Source: Corynebacterium sp. J010B-136
Lineage (GTDB): Bacteria; Actinomycetota; Actinomycetes; Mycobacteriales; Mycobacteriaceae
NCBI RefSeq assembly: GCF_002967075.1
Contig: NZ_PUGE01000001.1
Location: 668,308 to 732,307 of the forward strand
DNA: 64,000 bases
Direction of reading: 5' to 3'
The notes under the pieces are model-generated. The model had not been told where the DNA came from. It worked only from the letters and a program-made list of their open reading frames with translations, and made no database searches. Both the position numbers and the translations under genes were made by a program. This document shows positions 36,660 to 45,908 of the stretch, one piece after another; within the stretch, counting starts at the first letter, position 1; every line of letters starts with the position of its first letter.

Positions 36660-37538
36660 ATGCCACAAGATCCACGCACGCTATATCCAACCGTTGACCC
36701 AGAAAAACAAACCCAACCGGAACCAGGCCTTGACGTTGAACTATCTCCACAAGCTGACGTCGGCCTCGACAGCTATAAAGGTAGCGGCAGGCTTCAAGGC
36801 CGCAAGGCTTTAATTACCGGAGGAGACTCCGGTATTGGCGCAGCCGTGGCGATCGCATACGCCCGCGAAGGCGCAGATGTTGCCATCGCGTACCTTCCTG
36901 AAGAACAACCTGATGCCGACCGCGTCATCCAAGCTATTGAAGATGCAGGCCAGAAAGCGTTTGCTTTCCCTGGGGACCTGAAAGACGCTGAATACTGCCG
37001 CACGCTGGTAGAAAAAACCGTCGAAGCACTTGGCGGCTTAGATATTTTGGTCAATAATGCTTCACGCCAGGTGTGGGCAGAAGGGCTGACGAATATCGAC
37101 GACGATGAATTTGATAAAACCATGCAGGTAAATCTGTACGGAACTTTCCGCGTCACCAAGGCGGCAATTCCTCACCTGCAGCCAGGATCGGCCATCATCT
37201 TTACTTCTTCAGTCCAGGCTTACCAACCTTCAGAAACACTGTTGGACTACGCCATGACTAAAGCCGCGATGAACAACCTATCGAAGGGATTGGCTACCAG
37301 TCTCATCGGTCAAGGTATTCGAGTAAACGCCGTGGCACCTGGTCCATTCTGGACCCCGTTGCAACCAAGCCACGGCCAACCACAAGAAAAGATTGAGGGC
37401 TTTGGCCAGCACGCACCAATCGGGCGCGCTGGGCACCCGGTAGAGCTCGCCGGTGCCTACGTATTCCTGGCTTCGGACGAAGCAAGCTACGTAGTCGGTG
37501 AAACCCTCGGCGTCACCGGTGGATCGCCAACACCTTAA
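36660..37538 (+). CDS. SDR family oxidoreductase, YghA-like
   Basis: Short-chain dehydrogenase of 292 residues with an extra N-terminal extension (QDPRTLYPTVDPEKQTQP) characteristic of the YghA/YhxC general-stress subgroup. Cofactor motif TGGDSGIGAAVAIAYAREGADVAI, NNAS, catalytic Ser in FTSSVQAY and YAMTKAA (Tyr-x3-Lys), with a closing ETLGVTGGSP. Physiological substrate unknown; members are often stress-induced. AGAGG ribosome site upstream; it lies 54 bases after the fusion gene and could be read with it. Confidence 0.85.
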   Translation: MPQDPRTLYPTVDPEKQTQPEPGLDVELSPQADVGLDSYKGSGRLQGRKALITGGDSGIGAAVAIAYAREGADVAIAYLPEEQPDADRVIQAIEDAGQKAFAFPGDLKDAEYCRTLVEKTVEALGGLDILVNNASRQVWAEGLTNIDDDEFDKTMQVNLYGTFRVTKAAIPHLQPGSAIIFTSSVQAYQPSETLLDYAMTKAAMNNLSKGLATSLIGQGIRVNAVAPGPFWTPLQPSHGQPQEKIEGFGQHAPIGRAGHPVELAGAYVFLASDEASYVVGETLGVTGGSPTP

Positions 37539-37552
37539 AGTCTGACAACTTA

Positions 37553-38581
37553 TCAAGTACCGCTCTTCGATGATGCCCCGACTTGGGCTTCAGACGAGGG
37601 CGGTACTTGTTCTGGGTCTAGCTCTTCAACGACTGCTATGACCGTGTCTTGCAGTTTCCAGTCCAATTTTTCAATTCGCTTGTGCAAATCCGCAGTTTCT
37701 GCCGGGGTCGGCACATAGCCCTCTACCGGGACAACAAACAATTCTGTATGGAAAATATGTCCCTGTTCGCGTACGCGTGCCCGGGCTTGTAAGACCCATG
37801 CAGTCTCCCGTGCACGTTTTTCAACATCTGTGGTGAGCGGGTGTGCAGCTGAGTCATCGTAACGGGTGGCTTGTGCATCGCTCAGGCCAGTTACAGCTGC
37901 CCTGATGTTGGTAATTCCGTCTTTCACGATGGACACTGAAATTACTAATGCGGCGATAGAGTCAGCCCACCAGAAGCCGAGTCCAATGCCGAGTACGCCG
38001 ATAATGGTGGCAGCTGCGGTTCCCCAATCGGCTTTCGCCATATCCGCATCAGCATAAAGCAGCTTATCGTGTAATTCTTTAGCCAATCGGAGCTTGATAC
38101 GGCCGAGGATGACCATGGGGATAGCGGAGAGGGCCATAACGACTATCATCAACCATCCCATCCAAATGTCCTGCCCGAAGAGGACAACCACTCCAATTGG
38201 GGGCTTTTCTTGCTTTATCAAAGCCGAAATCGATTCAAAGACCAGCAACCCGCCCATAACCAGCAGTGCCAGCGCTGCTGCTTGATGGCCAATCGCTATT
38301 GCCCGATGATAGCCATAGGGTTGGCGTCGATTCGATGCTATTCGAACAACCCTGGATGCAATAAGAAATGCTAGTGGTGGAACCAGAGATAGCATGTCTT
38401 CCACCCACGCACTGCGCATCGCTTGGGACTGCCCAGCCACAGCACCGACCAATACGATCGTAACTATCACAAAACCAATGGTTACCCGTTCCATACGCAC
38501 AGCTTTACGCATAGTCTCTTGCTGCTGCTGAGGAAGTCGATCGTGCCGTGGTTGCTTGAGTTTAGCCATTCCTAATTTCAT
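37553..38581 (-). CDS. Cation-diffusion-facilitator-like transporter
   Basis: Membrane protein of 342 residues with about six helices and a cytosolic C-terminal domain, matching the cation efflux family. Helix II/V metal-site acidic residues are suggested by EDMLSLVPPL, ADADMAKADW and FWWADSIAALVIS. The C-terminal ferredoxin-like domain contains HIFHTELFVVP. The substrate-binding lipoprotein gene upstream overlaps it by 4 bases, an uncommon pairing for a CDF exporter. Substrate metal is not evident. Confidence 0.78.
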   Translation of the reverse strand: MKLGMAKLKQPRHDRLPQQQQETMRKAVRMERVTIGFVIVTIVLVGAVAGQSQAMRSAWVEDMLSLVPPLAFLIASRVVRIASNRRQPYGYHRAIAIGHQAAALALLVMGGLLVFESISALIKQEKPPIGVVVLFGQDIWMGWLMIVVMALSAIPMVILGRIKLRLAKELHDKLLYADADMAKADWGTAAATIIGVLGIGLGFWWADSIAALVISVSIVKDGITNIRAAVTGLSDAQATRYDDSAAHPLTTDVEKRARETAWVLQARARVREQGHIFHTELFVVPVEGYVPTPAETADLHKRIEKLDWKLQDTVIAVVEELDPEQVPPSSEAQVGASSKSGT

Positions 38582-39048
38582 GAAATTTCCCCGAATTCCT
38601 TTGCTAAATAGCGCTCCAACGCAACCAAGAGTTCGTTCTCGCCGAGCCTAGTTCCCATAACCATGCTTTCCCCATCTACTTTCGTATAAGGACGGGTGAG
38701 CGCCATATGAGTCGACCACGGAGAGCTAGAGGTTAACCCACCGATGACAATATCTAGTTGGTCTTCTTTGATTTTGCCGGCCAGCACGGACTCCGGGGCG
38801 CTGTACCATTCGACATCGGCGTCAATGCTTTCCGCGAATCCTTTGATTAGTTCCACTTCCGAACCTGAGTATTCCCCTTTGTCGGAGACTTCCGTCCACG
38901 GCTGATGTTCCGAAACGCCGACAACTAAGTCCCCTGTGCGCGCCCGATCAAGGGTCCCGATAGAGTCTGCTGGAATTGTCCCGCAGGCAGACAGAAACGA
39001 AACGCAGGCTGCAATTGAAGTCGCCCGCCACCAAATGAGTCGACTCAT
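38578..39048 (-). CDS. Lipoprotein with truncated solute-binding domain
   Basis: Product of 156 residues from the preferred start at 39048 (AAGGAG six bases upstream; an ATG 15 bases earlier lies on the ribosome site). A signal peptide ends at the lipobox FLSACG. The rest resembles the first lobe of a family 3 extracellular solute-binding protein: GDLVVGVSEHQPWTEV, GSEVELIKGFAESIDADVEW and a region with LDIVIGGLTSSSPW and MALTRPY. The family is usually about 250 residues with two lobes; here the second lobe is nearly missing, ending after LVALERYLAKEFG. The stop overlaps the transporter start by 4 bases, so the two act together, perhaps with the lipoprotein as a sensor or chaperone. Confidence 0.75.
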   Translation of the reverse strand: MSRLIWWRATSIAACVSFLSACGTIPADSIGTLDRARTGDLVVGVSEHQPWTEVSDKGEYSGSEVELIKGFAESIDADVEWYSAPESVLAGKIKEDQLDIVIGGLTSSSPWSTHMALTRPYTKVDGESMVMGTRLGENELLVALERYLAKEFGEIS

Positions 39049-39637
39049 AACTTGCTCCTTCAATCGTCACCACACAAAACTACGTAAAGTAGACAGGCCA
39101 GATTGCCCGATCTTCGGCACATTATCTAGCATTTTTAAGAAGCCTGCTGTGACCCAGTATATCGCGAACACCACGTCCTACAGCTCGATGACTGCTACTT
39201 CTCCCTCAAAGAAATACCGTTCGGGTAATTCGCAATGAATCAGCGCAGCACCGCTTATGAGCGGTAAAGCAAGAAACCCTATTCCCCACAGGCCGACCAT
39301 TATGCCGCAGGCGGAGTCCTCCTTGAACTTCCACACTGGAAAACACGGCGCCCAGGAGAGATAGGTAGCAGCGCGGTGTGGGCGCTGGTGATGAATTAGA
39401 GCTGTGCATCGGGCTGTTCAGCTCGTGGCCAGAACCAGCGGACAGGTTCTACGTGACTCTGTTATCACTACCGCTTCGCATGTGGCCACCGATAGCCCGG
39501 TTCGAACCATTTTTAAATCACCTGGGTCAACCCAACCGCGGACCGTGACCTTAGCGGTAGTAGCCAGAAAGCACGAACCCCGGGGTCATCGCCTGAAATC
39601 TAGTTCAAGCAATGCCCCGGGGTAGGCTTTGAAAATT
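39049..39637. other. Intergenic region without recognisable gene
   Basis: About 590 bases. Short open frames on both strands lack ribosome sites and recognisable protein features. ACCCCGGGG (near 39577) and CCCCGGGGT (near 39615) form an inverted repeat that could be a terminator. Confidence 0.4.
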
Positions 39638-39728
39638 TGGCGGTGGCGGAGGGATTTGAACCCTCGGTTGGGGGTTACCCAACACTCGCTTTCGAGGCGA
39701 GAACCTTCGGCCGCTCGGACACGCCACC
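39638..39728 (-). tRNA. tRNA-Ser (anticodon CGA)
   Basis: Acceptor arms GGTGGCG and CGCCACC pair, followed by discriminator G and an encoded CCA. Anticodon stem CTCGC/GCGAG encloses CTCGAAA, giving anticodon CGA for UCG codons. A long variable arm (TGTTGGGTAACCCCCAAC) and T loop GGGTTCAAATCCC fit a class II serine tRNA. Confidence 0.97.
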
Positions 39729-39767
39729 GCGAACAAGGTTACTGCAGCATAAACGCAGACACCAAAT

Positions 39768-39803
39768 CGCCGCCGCTTTAAGCCAATAAGGAAAGCGGCG
39801 GCG
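39768..39803. terminator. Hairpin downstream of csbD
   Basis: CGCCGCCGCTTT (39768–39779) pairs with AAAGCGGCGGCG (39792–39803). It follows the csbD stop on the minus strand. Confidence 0.7.
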
Positions 39804-39841
39804 AAGGGCTCAAGCCTAGAGAAAAGAAAAGTTAATTACTT

Positions 39842-40048
39842 TTAGTTCTCATCGTTCTTGAAAGAACCAATAACTTTATTGGCCTTATCCTTAATAGCTT
39901 CACCTGCGTCGGAAGCCTTTTCCTTCGCATCAGCAATGACCTGATCAGCCTTGCCTTCGTTGGCAGCCTTGTGGTCACCCGTTGCTTCGCCGTAGGTTTC
40001 CTTTGCCTTGCCGACGAGGTCGTCCTTCTTGTTTTCAAAATCGCCCAT
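39842..40048 (-). CDS. CsbD-family stress protein
   Basis: Hydrophilic protein of 68 residues, rich in Lys, Ala, Asp and Glu: KKDDLVGKAKETYGEATGDHK is the CsbD signature. Members accumulate in general stress; molecular role unknown. A strong GGAGGCTCACC-type ribosome site precedes the ATG. Confidence 0.9.
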   Translation of the reverse strand: MGDFENKKDDLVGKAKETYGEATGDHKAANEGKADQVIADAKEKASDAGEAIKDKANKVIGSFKNDEN

Positions 40049-40099
40049 GGTGAGCCTCCTTGTAGTGTTGAGCGGTGTTTACTCTTTCCATGGTACGCA

Positions 40100-40603
40100 T
40101 CATTTCCGCGTGGTGGTGCGTAAGTTTTGAAAGAAATCTCGCAATAATTCTTGGCATTGCGCTTCTGACACGCCTGCGCGCACCTCGGGGACAAAGAGTG
40201 CACCGGGGGCACGGAGGACATCTACAAGCGAGCCGCACGCCCCGGTCTTGGGCTCCCACGCGCCAAAAACTACCGAACCAACCCGCGCGGCTTGGGCTGC
40301 CCCAGCACACATCGCGCACGGCTCCAATGTCACCACCAGTTCGCAATTTTCCAACCGCCAGGAATCACCCAAAGCACGCACAGCAGCGCGGATGGCTTCA
40401 ACCTCAGCGTGCGCGGTCGGGTCAGCTAATTGCTCACGGCGGTTAACTCCCGTGGCAAGCTCGGTGCCATCAGGGGCATAAATAACCGCCCCGACAGGGA
40501 TATCACCTGCCGGGGTAAGGCTCGCAACTTCCAAAGCACGCTGCATTCGCACTTTTGCTTGTCGATGCCCCCTCGACTCCGGCAACCCACCAACCTTGTC
40601 CAC
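40100..40603 (-). CDS. tadA: tRNA adenosine(34) deaminase TadA
   Basis: Deaminates A34 to inosine in tRNA-Arg(ACG). Zinc/catalytic motifs are DPTAHAEVEAIRAA (His-Ala-Glu) and TLEPCAMCAGA (Pro-Cys-x2-Cys). Start is uncertain: the GTG at 40603, one base after the partner's stop and behind GAGGAAATC, gives 167 residues and is preferred; an ATG at 40639 would add 12 residues and overlap the partner by 35 bases. The C-terminus FFQNLRTTTRK is basic, as usual. Confidence 0.9.
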   Translation of the reverse strand: MDKVGGLPESRGHRQAKVRMQRALEVASLTPAGDIPVGAVIYAPDGTELATGVNRREQLADPTAHAEVEAIRAAVRALGDSWRLENCELVVTLEPCAMCAGAAQAARVGSVVFGAWEPKTGACGSLVDVLRAPGALFVPEVRAGVSEAQCQELLRDFFQNLRTTTRK

Positions 40604-40604
40604 G

Positions 40605-41099
40605 TTAGGAATTGATTTCCTCTTCGAGCTCATCTCCAAAACCTAGCTCGCCGGCAATCCGCAGCAACATGTCTGAGGGGTAGTCCTCGTCATTGTCTAC
40701 GTAGGCGGCTAGCTGATATTCATTCACGCCTAAATCTTCAAAGATGTCGAAATCGCCATCACCGTAGCCATCCACGTCATCTAAATCAGCCGGGTCAATA
40801 TCGGGGATTTCGCAGCCGGCTTCTTCTAATACTCCAGCGGCAAAGTCATCATCGACAGCCATCGTGGCATCAGAGATAAACCAGCGCGCCCCGCCCGGAA
40901 CTGGGCGAACTACCACAAAGTAGTCATCGTCTACGCATAAAAGGGCAAAGGCTGCGCCTTCGGAACGCAGTCTGCGGACCGCGTTTAAAGCATCCTGCGG
41001 GCTTTTGAAAGGATCGTTAAAGCTGCGCACGTCCCATGCGCCAGCGCCCACTGCTACGGTGACGGCAAATGAGTAGCCGTCGAAGTCGTCATCGCTCAT
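40605..41099 (-). CDS. TadA-associated actinobacterial protein
   Basis: Acidic protein of 164 residues of the family annotated as tRNA adenosine deaminase-associated protein, found almost always beside tadA in actinobacteria. Visible are FAVTVAVGAGAWDVRSF, ALLCVDDDYFVVVRPVPGG and a very acidic centre (IDPADLDDVDGYGDGDFD). Function is unknown; context suggests a TadA partner. It lies head-to-head with tyrA, 38 bases apart. Confidence 0.85.
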   Translation of the reverse strand: MSDDDFDGYSFAVTVAVGAGAWDVRSFNDPFKSPQDALNAVRRLRSEGAAFALLCVDDDYFVVVRPVPGGARWFISDATMAVDDDFAAGVLEEAGCEIPDIDPADLDDVDGYGDGDFDIFEDLGVNEYQLAAYVDNDEDYPSDMLLRIAGELGFGDELEEEINS

Positions 41100-41137
41100 A
41101 TGCGTGAGATTAGTCGTTTTATGCCAGAATTGTCACT

Positions 41138-42154
41138 GTGAGTTCAAAAGATGTGTTTCGCCCTACCTGCATCATCGGTTTAGGTTTAATCGGTGGTTCC
41201 CTCCTGCGTGATGTCGCTGCCCGCGGTGCGACTGTTTATGGTTTCAATCGTTCTACCTCTGGCGTGCGCGCCGCTATTAAAGAAGGCTTCGATGCCTCAG
41301 ATGATCTAGTCGCAACATTGCAGCGCGCGGCTGCCGATGAAGCCCTGATTGTCATCGCTGTGCCTATGCACGCGGTGGCCGATATTTTAGATGCCATCAA
41401 AGAGCACGCCCCGAACTGTGGCTTTACCGACGTCGTTTCCGTCAAAGCGGAAGTACTCCGCCTGGTTAAAGACCGCGGATTAGAAGCTCACTATGTTGGT
41501 TCCCACCCGATGGCTGGTACTGCTGATTCCGGATGGAACCACTCCCACACCGGGCTGTTTAAGCAGGCTGCGTGGGCTATTGCTTTTGACTACGCGGTAG
41601 AAAACGAAGACCCCGGCAAGTTCTGGATTGAAGTATTTACCGATGTCACCAAGCTCATCCAGCTTGCCGGCGCCGAAGCAATCCCTGTCGAAGTAGCCAA
41701 CCATGACGCCGCTGTCGCCCGCGTATCGCATTTGCCGCATGTCTTGGCTGAAGCCTTGGCGGTAGTAGGCGATAACGGCGGAATCCTCGCGCAATCCCTT
41801 GCCGCAAGCTCCTTCAAAGACGGCACCCGCGTGGCCGGCACCTCCCCTGCACTGGTGCGCCAGATGTGTGAAACCAACTCCGCAGCGCTTGTCGATGTCC
41901 TCGATGAAGCACTCATCTTGCTTGCCGATGCCCGCGATAACCTCGCCGCCGACCCCGCCGACATCTCCTACCTTGCCGATGCCGGCTACCGCGCCCGCAC
42001 TCGCTTAAACGCCCGCTCCGGCGCGCACAAGAACTCGGTCTCCCCCGTCAAGATTTCTTCCCGCCCCGTACTTCGCCTCCAACCTGGCTCTTACGGCTGG
42101 GTCTCGACCCTCAAGCAAGCCGAATCCCTCGGCGGGCGCATCGAGGTTTTTTGA
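41138..42154 (+). CDS. tyrA: Prephenate dehydrogenase
   Basis: TyrA, 338 residues, makes 4-hydroxyphenylpyruvate (or arogenate-derived tyrosine) from prephenate with NAD(P). GTG start at 41138. Dinucleotide motif IIGLGLIGGSLLRD at residues 12–25, conserved VGSHPMAGTADSG, and HDAAVARVSHLPHVLAEAL with the substrate His residues. The C-terminal Ser-rich segment after about residue 300 has no ACT domain. Confidence 0.9.
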   Translation: MSSKDVFRPTCIIGLGLIGGSLLRDVAARGATVYGFNRSTSGVRAAIKEGFDASDDLVATLQRAAADEALIVIAVPMHAVADILDAIKEHAPNCGFTDVVSVKAEVLRLVKDRGLEAHYVGSHPMAGTADSGWNHSHTGLFKQAAWAIAFDYAVENEDPGKFWIEVFTDVTKLIQLAGAEAIPVEVANHDAAVARVSHLPHVLAEALAVVGDNGGILAQSLAASSFKDGTRVAGTSPALVRQMCETNSAALVDVLDEALILLADARDNLAADPADISYLADAGYRARTRLNARSGAHKNSVSPVKISSRPVLRLQPGSYGWVSTLKQAESLGGRIEVF

Positions 42155-42196
42155 TTTGATTCTCAGAACTGAACCGCTGGTGGCTCTCTGGGTTCA

Positions 42197-43189
42197 TCAA
42201 GCTCTACTCCAAAGCGCTTGATTTTCCCAGCCATCGGGAAATCCCATATCGTTGACTGGATTTACACCCTCAATTTCTGGAAACGTAGAAATCAACCACG
42301 CAAGTCTAGTCGCCCAATCATTTTCAGGGTCGACAAATGAGATAGTGTAGGCAATAAGCGCTAGCGTTGGATAAATTTTCTTAAATTGCTGCGAAGTGAG
42401 CATTTCCGCAAGGTGATGGATCTCTTTATCGACGACGTTGGGGTGCGGCTGCTGTACTCGTAAAACCATGCGCCTATTCCAAAGCCTTGAATGATGTGCG
42501 ATGACATTTCTGATGTAGTTAAAGTTTCTAAACCAACCGAGCACGACACTGCCCTGTATTGACCCAAATTTACGAGAAATCTTTGACTGTATGTCTTTCG
42601 GAAGATAGCTAAAAAGGTAAACAACACTTCCAAAGTCCAGAAACTCTGTCGCTATCCAGATCGGAACTTGGTCGCCATACCGAGCAAGATGATGACTTAT
42701 ATAATCCTCACTCTTGGCTCTATCGAGTTGCGATTTATAACCCTTTGACCATAAGGAATACGAATCTACCTGACTGTTTTTAGGAATCGTGCTGCACATG
42801 TTTTCATCCAAAAATTCCCGATTCAGGTGAATAAACTTATCTCGCTTGCCGCCATAAAAAGCAATGGCAGTTCTCAAAGAAATTTCAAGAACCGTTAGCG
42901 CTTCAAATACAAGGTTCCTTAACTCTTCATCAAATTGGTAGAGCGCGACCGCCTGACCAAATTCATGCCCTGGCTCGAAATCATCATAACGATAATTCCA
43001 CTGTGTCGTTCTTTCCTTCTTCGGCTTAATCCTCCGAAAGGGATAGAGATACGCAGCAATTCGGTAATACCCGACTTGGGTCAAAACGTCCTAGCATTCA
43101 ATCTCATCTTGTATCACGAGTCCCCTGCTTTTAAGCAAATCTATCTGCTTTTCCACAGTCAGATGCGGCTTTAAATATGGCTTCTTCAA
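42197..43189 (-). pseudogene. Abi-family (abortive infection) gene interrupted by an amber codon
   Basis: Abi_2/AbiD-F type protein. Full frame from a TTG at 43189 reads KKPYLKPHLTVEKQIDLLKSRG then VIQDEIEC, an in-frame TAG at 43093–43091, then DVLTQVGYYRIAAYLYPF, exactly the family's N-terminal order. The remaining 295 codons are intact: FDEELRNLVFEALTVLEISLRTAIA, GKRDKF, the RNA-binding-HEPN-like RNVIAHHSRLWNR (R-x4-6-H motif). So a single nonsense mutation splits an otherwise whole gene; restart at a TTG (43084) or GTG is possible. Low G+C compared with neighbours suggests transfer. It sits between tyrA and pdxS. Confidence 0.82.
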
Positions 43190-43203
43190 ATTTGCCCCCA
43201 AAT

Positions 43204-43245
43204 ATGAAAACCACACCATCACGATTTGCATCGCGAGAGGGTGTG
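43204..43245. terminator. Hairpin downstream of pdxS
   Basis: ACCACACC and GGTGTGGT pair as an 8-bp stem between pdxS and the Abi gene. It may end the pdxS transcript. Confidence 0.5.
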
Positions 43246-43342
43246 GTGTGTATGAAGATTAGATTAGTATAATCGCCCCTTTTCGGCAAACGATTACCCC
43301 TGCATGTAGTAACTTTCCATAGTCTGATGCAATATTACTCAG

Positions 43343-44272
43343 TTACCAGCCGCGCTCTGCAAGGCGGTGAGGTGCAGGCAGGTCGGTGACGTTGATGCCG
43401 ACCATAGCGTCGCCCAAGCCGCGGGAGACTTCTGCGATGACGGAGGGGTCATCAAAGTGCGTTGCTGCCTTGACGATGGCCACAGCGCGGGCCTCAGGGT
43501 TTCCAGACTTGAAGATGCCGGAGCCCACGAAGACGCCTTCGGCACCCATCTGGCGAACCAAGGCGGCATCGGCAGGGGTGGAAACACCGCCGGCGACGAA
43601 GGTAGTAACTGGCAGTTTGCCGGTCTTAGCTACTTCGCGCACCAGGTCGTATGGTGCCTGGAATTCCTTGGCAGCGACGAAGAGCTCGTCCTCGTCCAGG
43701 CTGCGCAGGCGGTTGATATCGCCACGGATGGTGCGCAGGTGACGCACTGCTTCGGAGACATCGCCGGTGCCGGCCTCACCCTTGGAGCGAATCATTGCAG
43801 CACCTTCGGTGACACGGCGAAGCGCCTCACCCAGGTTGGTAGCACCACAAACGAAAGGTACGTTGAACTTCCACTTGTTGATGTGGTGGGTGTAGTCCGC
43901 TGGGCTGAGCACCTCTGATTCGTCGATGAAATCCACGCCGAGAGCTTCCAATACCTGAGCTTCAACGAAGTGGCCGATGCGCGCTTTTGCCATCACTGGG
44001 ATGGAAACGGCGTTGACGATGCCTTCGATCAGGTCTGGGTCGCTCATGCGCGCCACGCCACCTTGTGCGCGGATATCTGCTGGCACGCGCTCCAAGGCCA
44101 TGACTGCGGTTGCGCCGGATGCTTCAGCAATGCGGGCCTGCTCCGGGGTCACCACATCCATGATCACCCCGCCCTTGAAGGAATCAGCGACGCCGCGCTT
44201 GACTGGAGTCGCTGCGGTATCTGGGGTGGAATTCTGCTTTTCTTCGACAAATGTTTGGGTCATGGAAACCAT
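43343..44272 (-). CDS. pdxS: Pyridoxal 5'-phosphate synthase subunit PdxS
   Basis: PdxS (Pdx1), about 306–309 residues, makes PLP from ribose 5-phosphate, glyceraldehyde 3-phosphate and ammonia. [23 protein letters not shown] and [12 protein letters not shown] hold the catalytic lysines; the phosphate loop [12 protein letters not shown] and [12 protein letters not shown] are present. Start at 44272 or the ATG at 44263. Its usual glutaminase partner pdxT is not next to it: downstream lies a hairpin and the Abi gene. Divergent from pdxR. Confidence 0.95.
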   Translation of the reverse strand: MVSMTQTFVEEKQNSTPDTAATPVKRGVADSFKGGVIMDVVTPEQARIAEASGATAVMALERVPADIRAQGGVARMSDPDLIEGIVNAVSIPVMAKARIGHFVEAQVLEALGVDFIDESEVLSPADYTHHINKWKFNVPFVCGATNLGEALRRVTEGAAMIRSKGEAGTGDVSEAVRHLRTIRGDINRLRSLDEDELFVAAKEFQAPYDLVREVAKTGKLPVTTFVAGGVSTPADAALVRQMGAEGVFVGSGIFKSGNPEARAVAIVKAATHFDDPSVIAEVSRGLGDAMVGINVTDLPAPHRLAERGW

Positions 44273-44281
44273 CCAACACCC

Positions 44282-44334
44282 AAAAGTGGTTTATGAACAG
44301 AGCCATATTCACACAATTGCATTAGACCACTTTT
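44282..44334. promoter_or_regulatory. Inverted repeat between pdxS and pdxR
   Basis: AAAAGTGGT (44282–44290) and ACCACTTTT (44326–44334) are perfect 9-bp inverted copies flanking the divergent promoter region. Such paired sites are what a MocR dimer of the PdxR type would bind; inferred. Confidence 0.65.
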
Positions 44335-44351
44335 GCGGCAATGATTAACCC

Positions 44352-45773
44352 ATGCGTTCTGATCTTGTCTCTGCTTTGCCGCTGGCCCTTGATGCTCAAC
44401 GGACCGTGCCTATCCCCTCGCAGCTCACCGCACAGATCCGACAGTTGATTGCCGAGCAAGTCTTAAGCCCCGGCGACCACATTCCCAGTACTCGCGCTTT
44501 GGCAAAGCAGCTTGGTGTTTCCCGCGGCAGCGTGGTCACTGCCTATGACCAGCTCGCGGCAGAAGGCTATACTGTCACCGCGCATGGCTCTGGCACCACT
44601 ATCAACCCACGGTTGCACTTGTTAAAACCAAAGGAATTAGAAATTCCAAAACCGTCTGTGCCCCGCTCCTCTGCACAGACAGCGCAGCCTCGACCTCGCC
44701 CACATTCACAGATCTTGAACCTGGACCCAGGTGTGCCCGATACTTCGACGCTGATTGATTCTGCCTGGCGGGCATCATGGCGCAAGGCCTCCTCAAACCC
44801 GCCGGCGCAGCGCCCTGCCCAAGGTTTGATGGATTTAAGAATTGAGATTGCTGAGCACCTGCGCCGCATGCGCGGTCTGGTCGTAGACCCATCACGCATT
44901 ATTGTCACTGCCGGTGCGCGCGAGGGACTTGCCTTGCTGCTTCAGACTTTCAATGAGCCTGCACGCATCGGTGTGGAATCTCCTGGCTATCCCAGCTTGC
45001 GCCGGGTTCCGCAAGCACTTGGCCACCACACCGTGGATCTTCCTGCTGACTCAACAGGGCTTGTTATAAACGGCCTTCCGCACGATCTTGATGCAGTCCT
45101 GGTCACTCCCAGCCATCAATATCCGTATGGCGGTTCCCTACCAGCCGACCGTCGAACCGAACTAGTGAGCTGGGCTGAGCACACTGACACTTTGCTCATC
45201 GAGGATGACTTCGATTCGGAGCTGCGCTACGTCGGTATGCCGCTTCCCCCGCTGACTTCACTGGCTGAAGATCGCACCATTTTATTGGGAACGTTTTCTT
45301 CTGTCATCAGCCCGCATATCTCTTGCGGCTACCTGGTTGCGCCGAGTTCTCTTACTGCACAGCTCACTGAATTGCGCGGGATACTCTGCCAACCAGTCAG
45401 TGCAATTACGCAATCAGCAGTCGCACATTTCTTAGATACTGGCGCACTGCGCCGCCGTACTCAGCGGCTTCGTCGGGTTTATCGTCGCCGACGCGAGACA
45501 GTACAACGCGCATTCGCTGATATCGACGACGCTGAGCTACGCCCCATCAGCGGTGGACTGCACGCAGTACTCATCTGCAAAAAGCCTGCCGATGCCATCG
45601 TCGCCGAACTCCACGACCGCGGCATTCGAGTTACCGCGCTATCGCAATATTGGGGCGGCAGCAGCAGTGCCGAGAATGGCATTGTGTTCGGTTTCGGCTC
45701 GCATGACGATGACACCTTGGATTGGGCACTCGCCGAGATTAGTGACTCGATTCTTTCCCGAGTGGTCCACTAG
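44352..45773 (+). CDS. pdxR: PdxR, MocR-family regulator
   Basis: GntR/MocR chimaera of 473 residues. N-terminal winged helix (LIAEQVLSPGDHIPSTRALAKQLGVSRGSVV), then an aminotransferase-like domain (DLRIEIAEHLRRMRGL, GAREGLALLLQTF, TPSHQYPYG, and LIEDDFDSELRY). In C. glutamicum PdxR activates pdxST when PLP is low. The divergent arrangement with pdxS and the shared inverted repeat support the same here. Confidence 0.92.
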   Translation: MRSDLVSALPLALDAQRTVPIPSQLTAQIRQLIAEQVLSPGDHIPSTRALAKQLGVSRGSVVTAYDQLAAEGYTVTAHGSGTTINPRLHLLKPKELEIPKPSVPRSSAQTAQPRPRPHSQILNLDPGVPDTSTLIDSAWRASWRKASSNPPAQRPAQGLMDLRIEIAEHLRRMRGLVVDPSRIIVTAGAREGLALLLQTFNEPARIGVESPGYPSLRRVPQALGHHTVDLPADSTGLVINGLPHDLDAVLVTPSHQYPYGGSLPADRRTELVSWAEHTDTLLIEDDFDSELRYVGMPLPPLTSLAEDRTILLGTFSSVISPHISCGYLVAPSSLTAQLTELRGILCQPVSAITQSAVAHFLDTGALRRRTQRLRRVYRRRRETVQRAFADIDDAELRPISGGLHAVLICKKPADAIVAELHDRGIRVTALSQYWGGSSSAENGIVFGFGSHDDDTLDWALAEISDSILSRVVH

Positions 45774-45908
45774 CTTCAAAATCCCGAAAGAGACTACTCA
45801 TTCGAACGATTTGGAACGGCAACCAGGAAATATGTCCGTTCCCAATGGTTTAATCTGAAGAGTCACTCAAATGACTTTGCCCTATCCCTCCCCGTCCCGA
45901 AAGAATCC

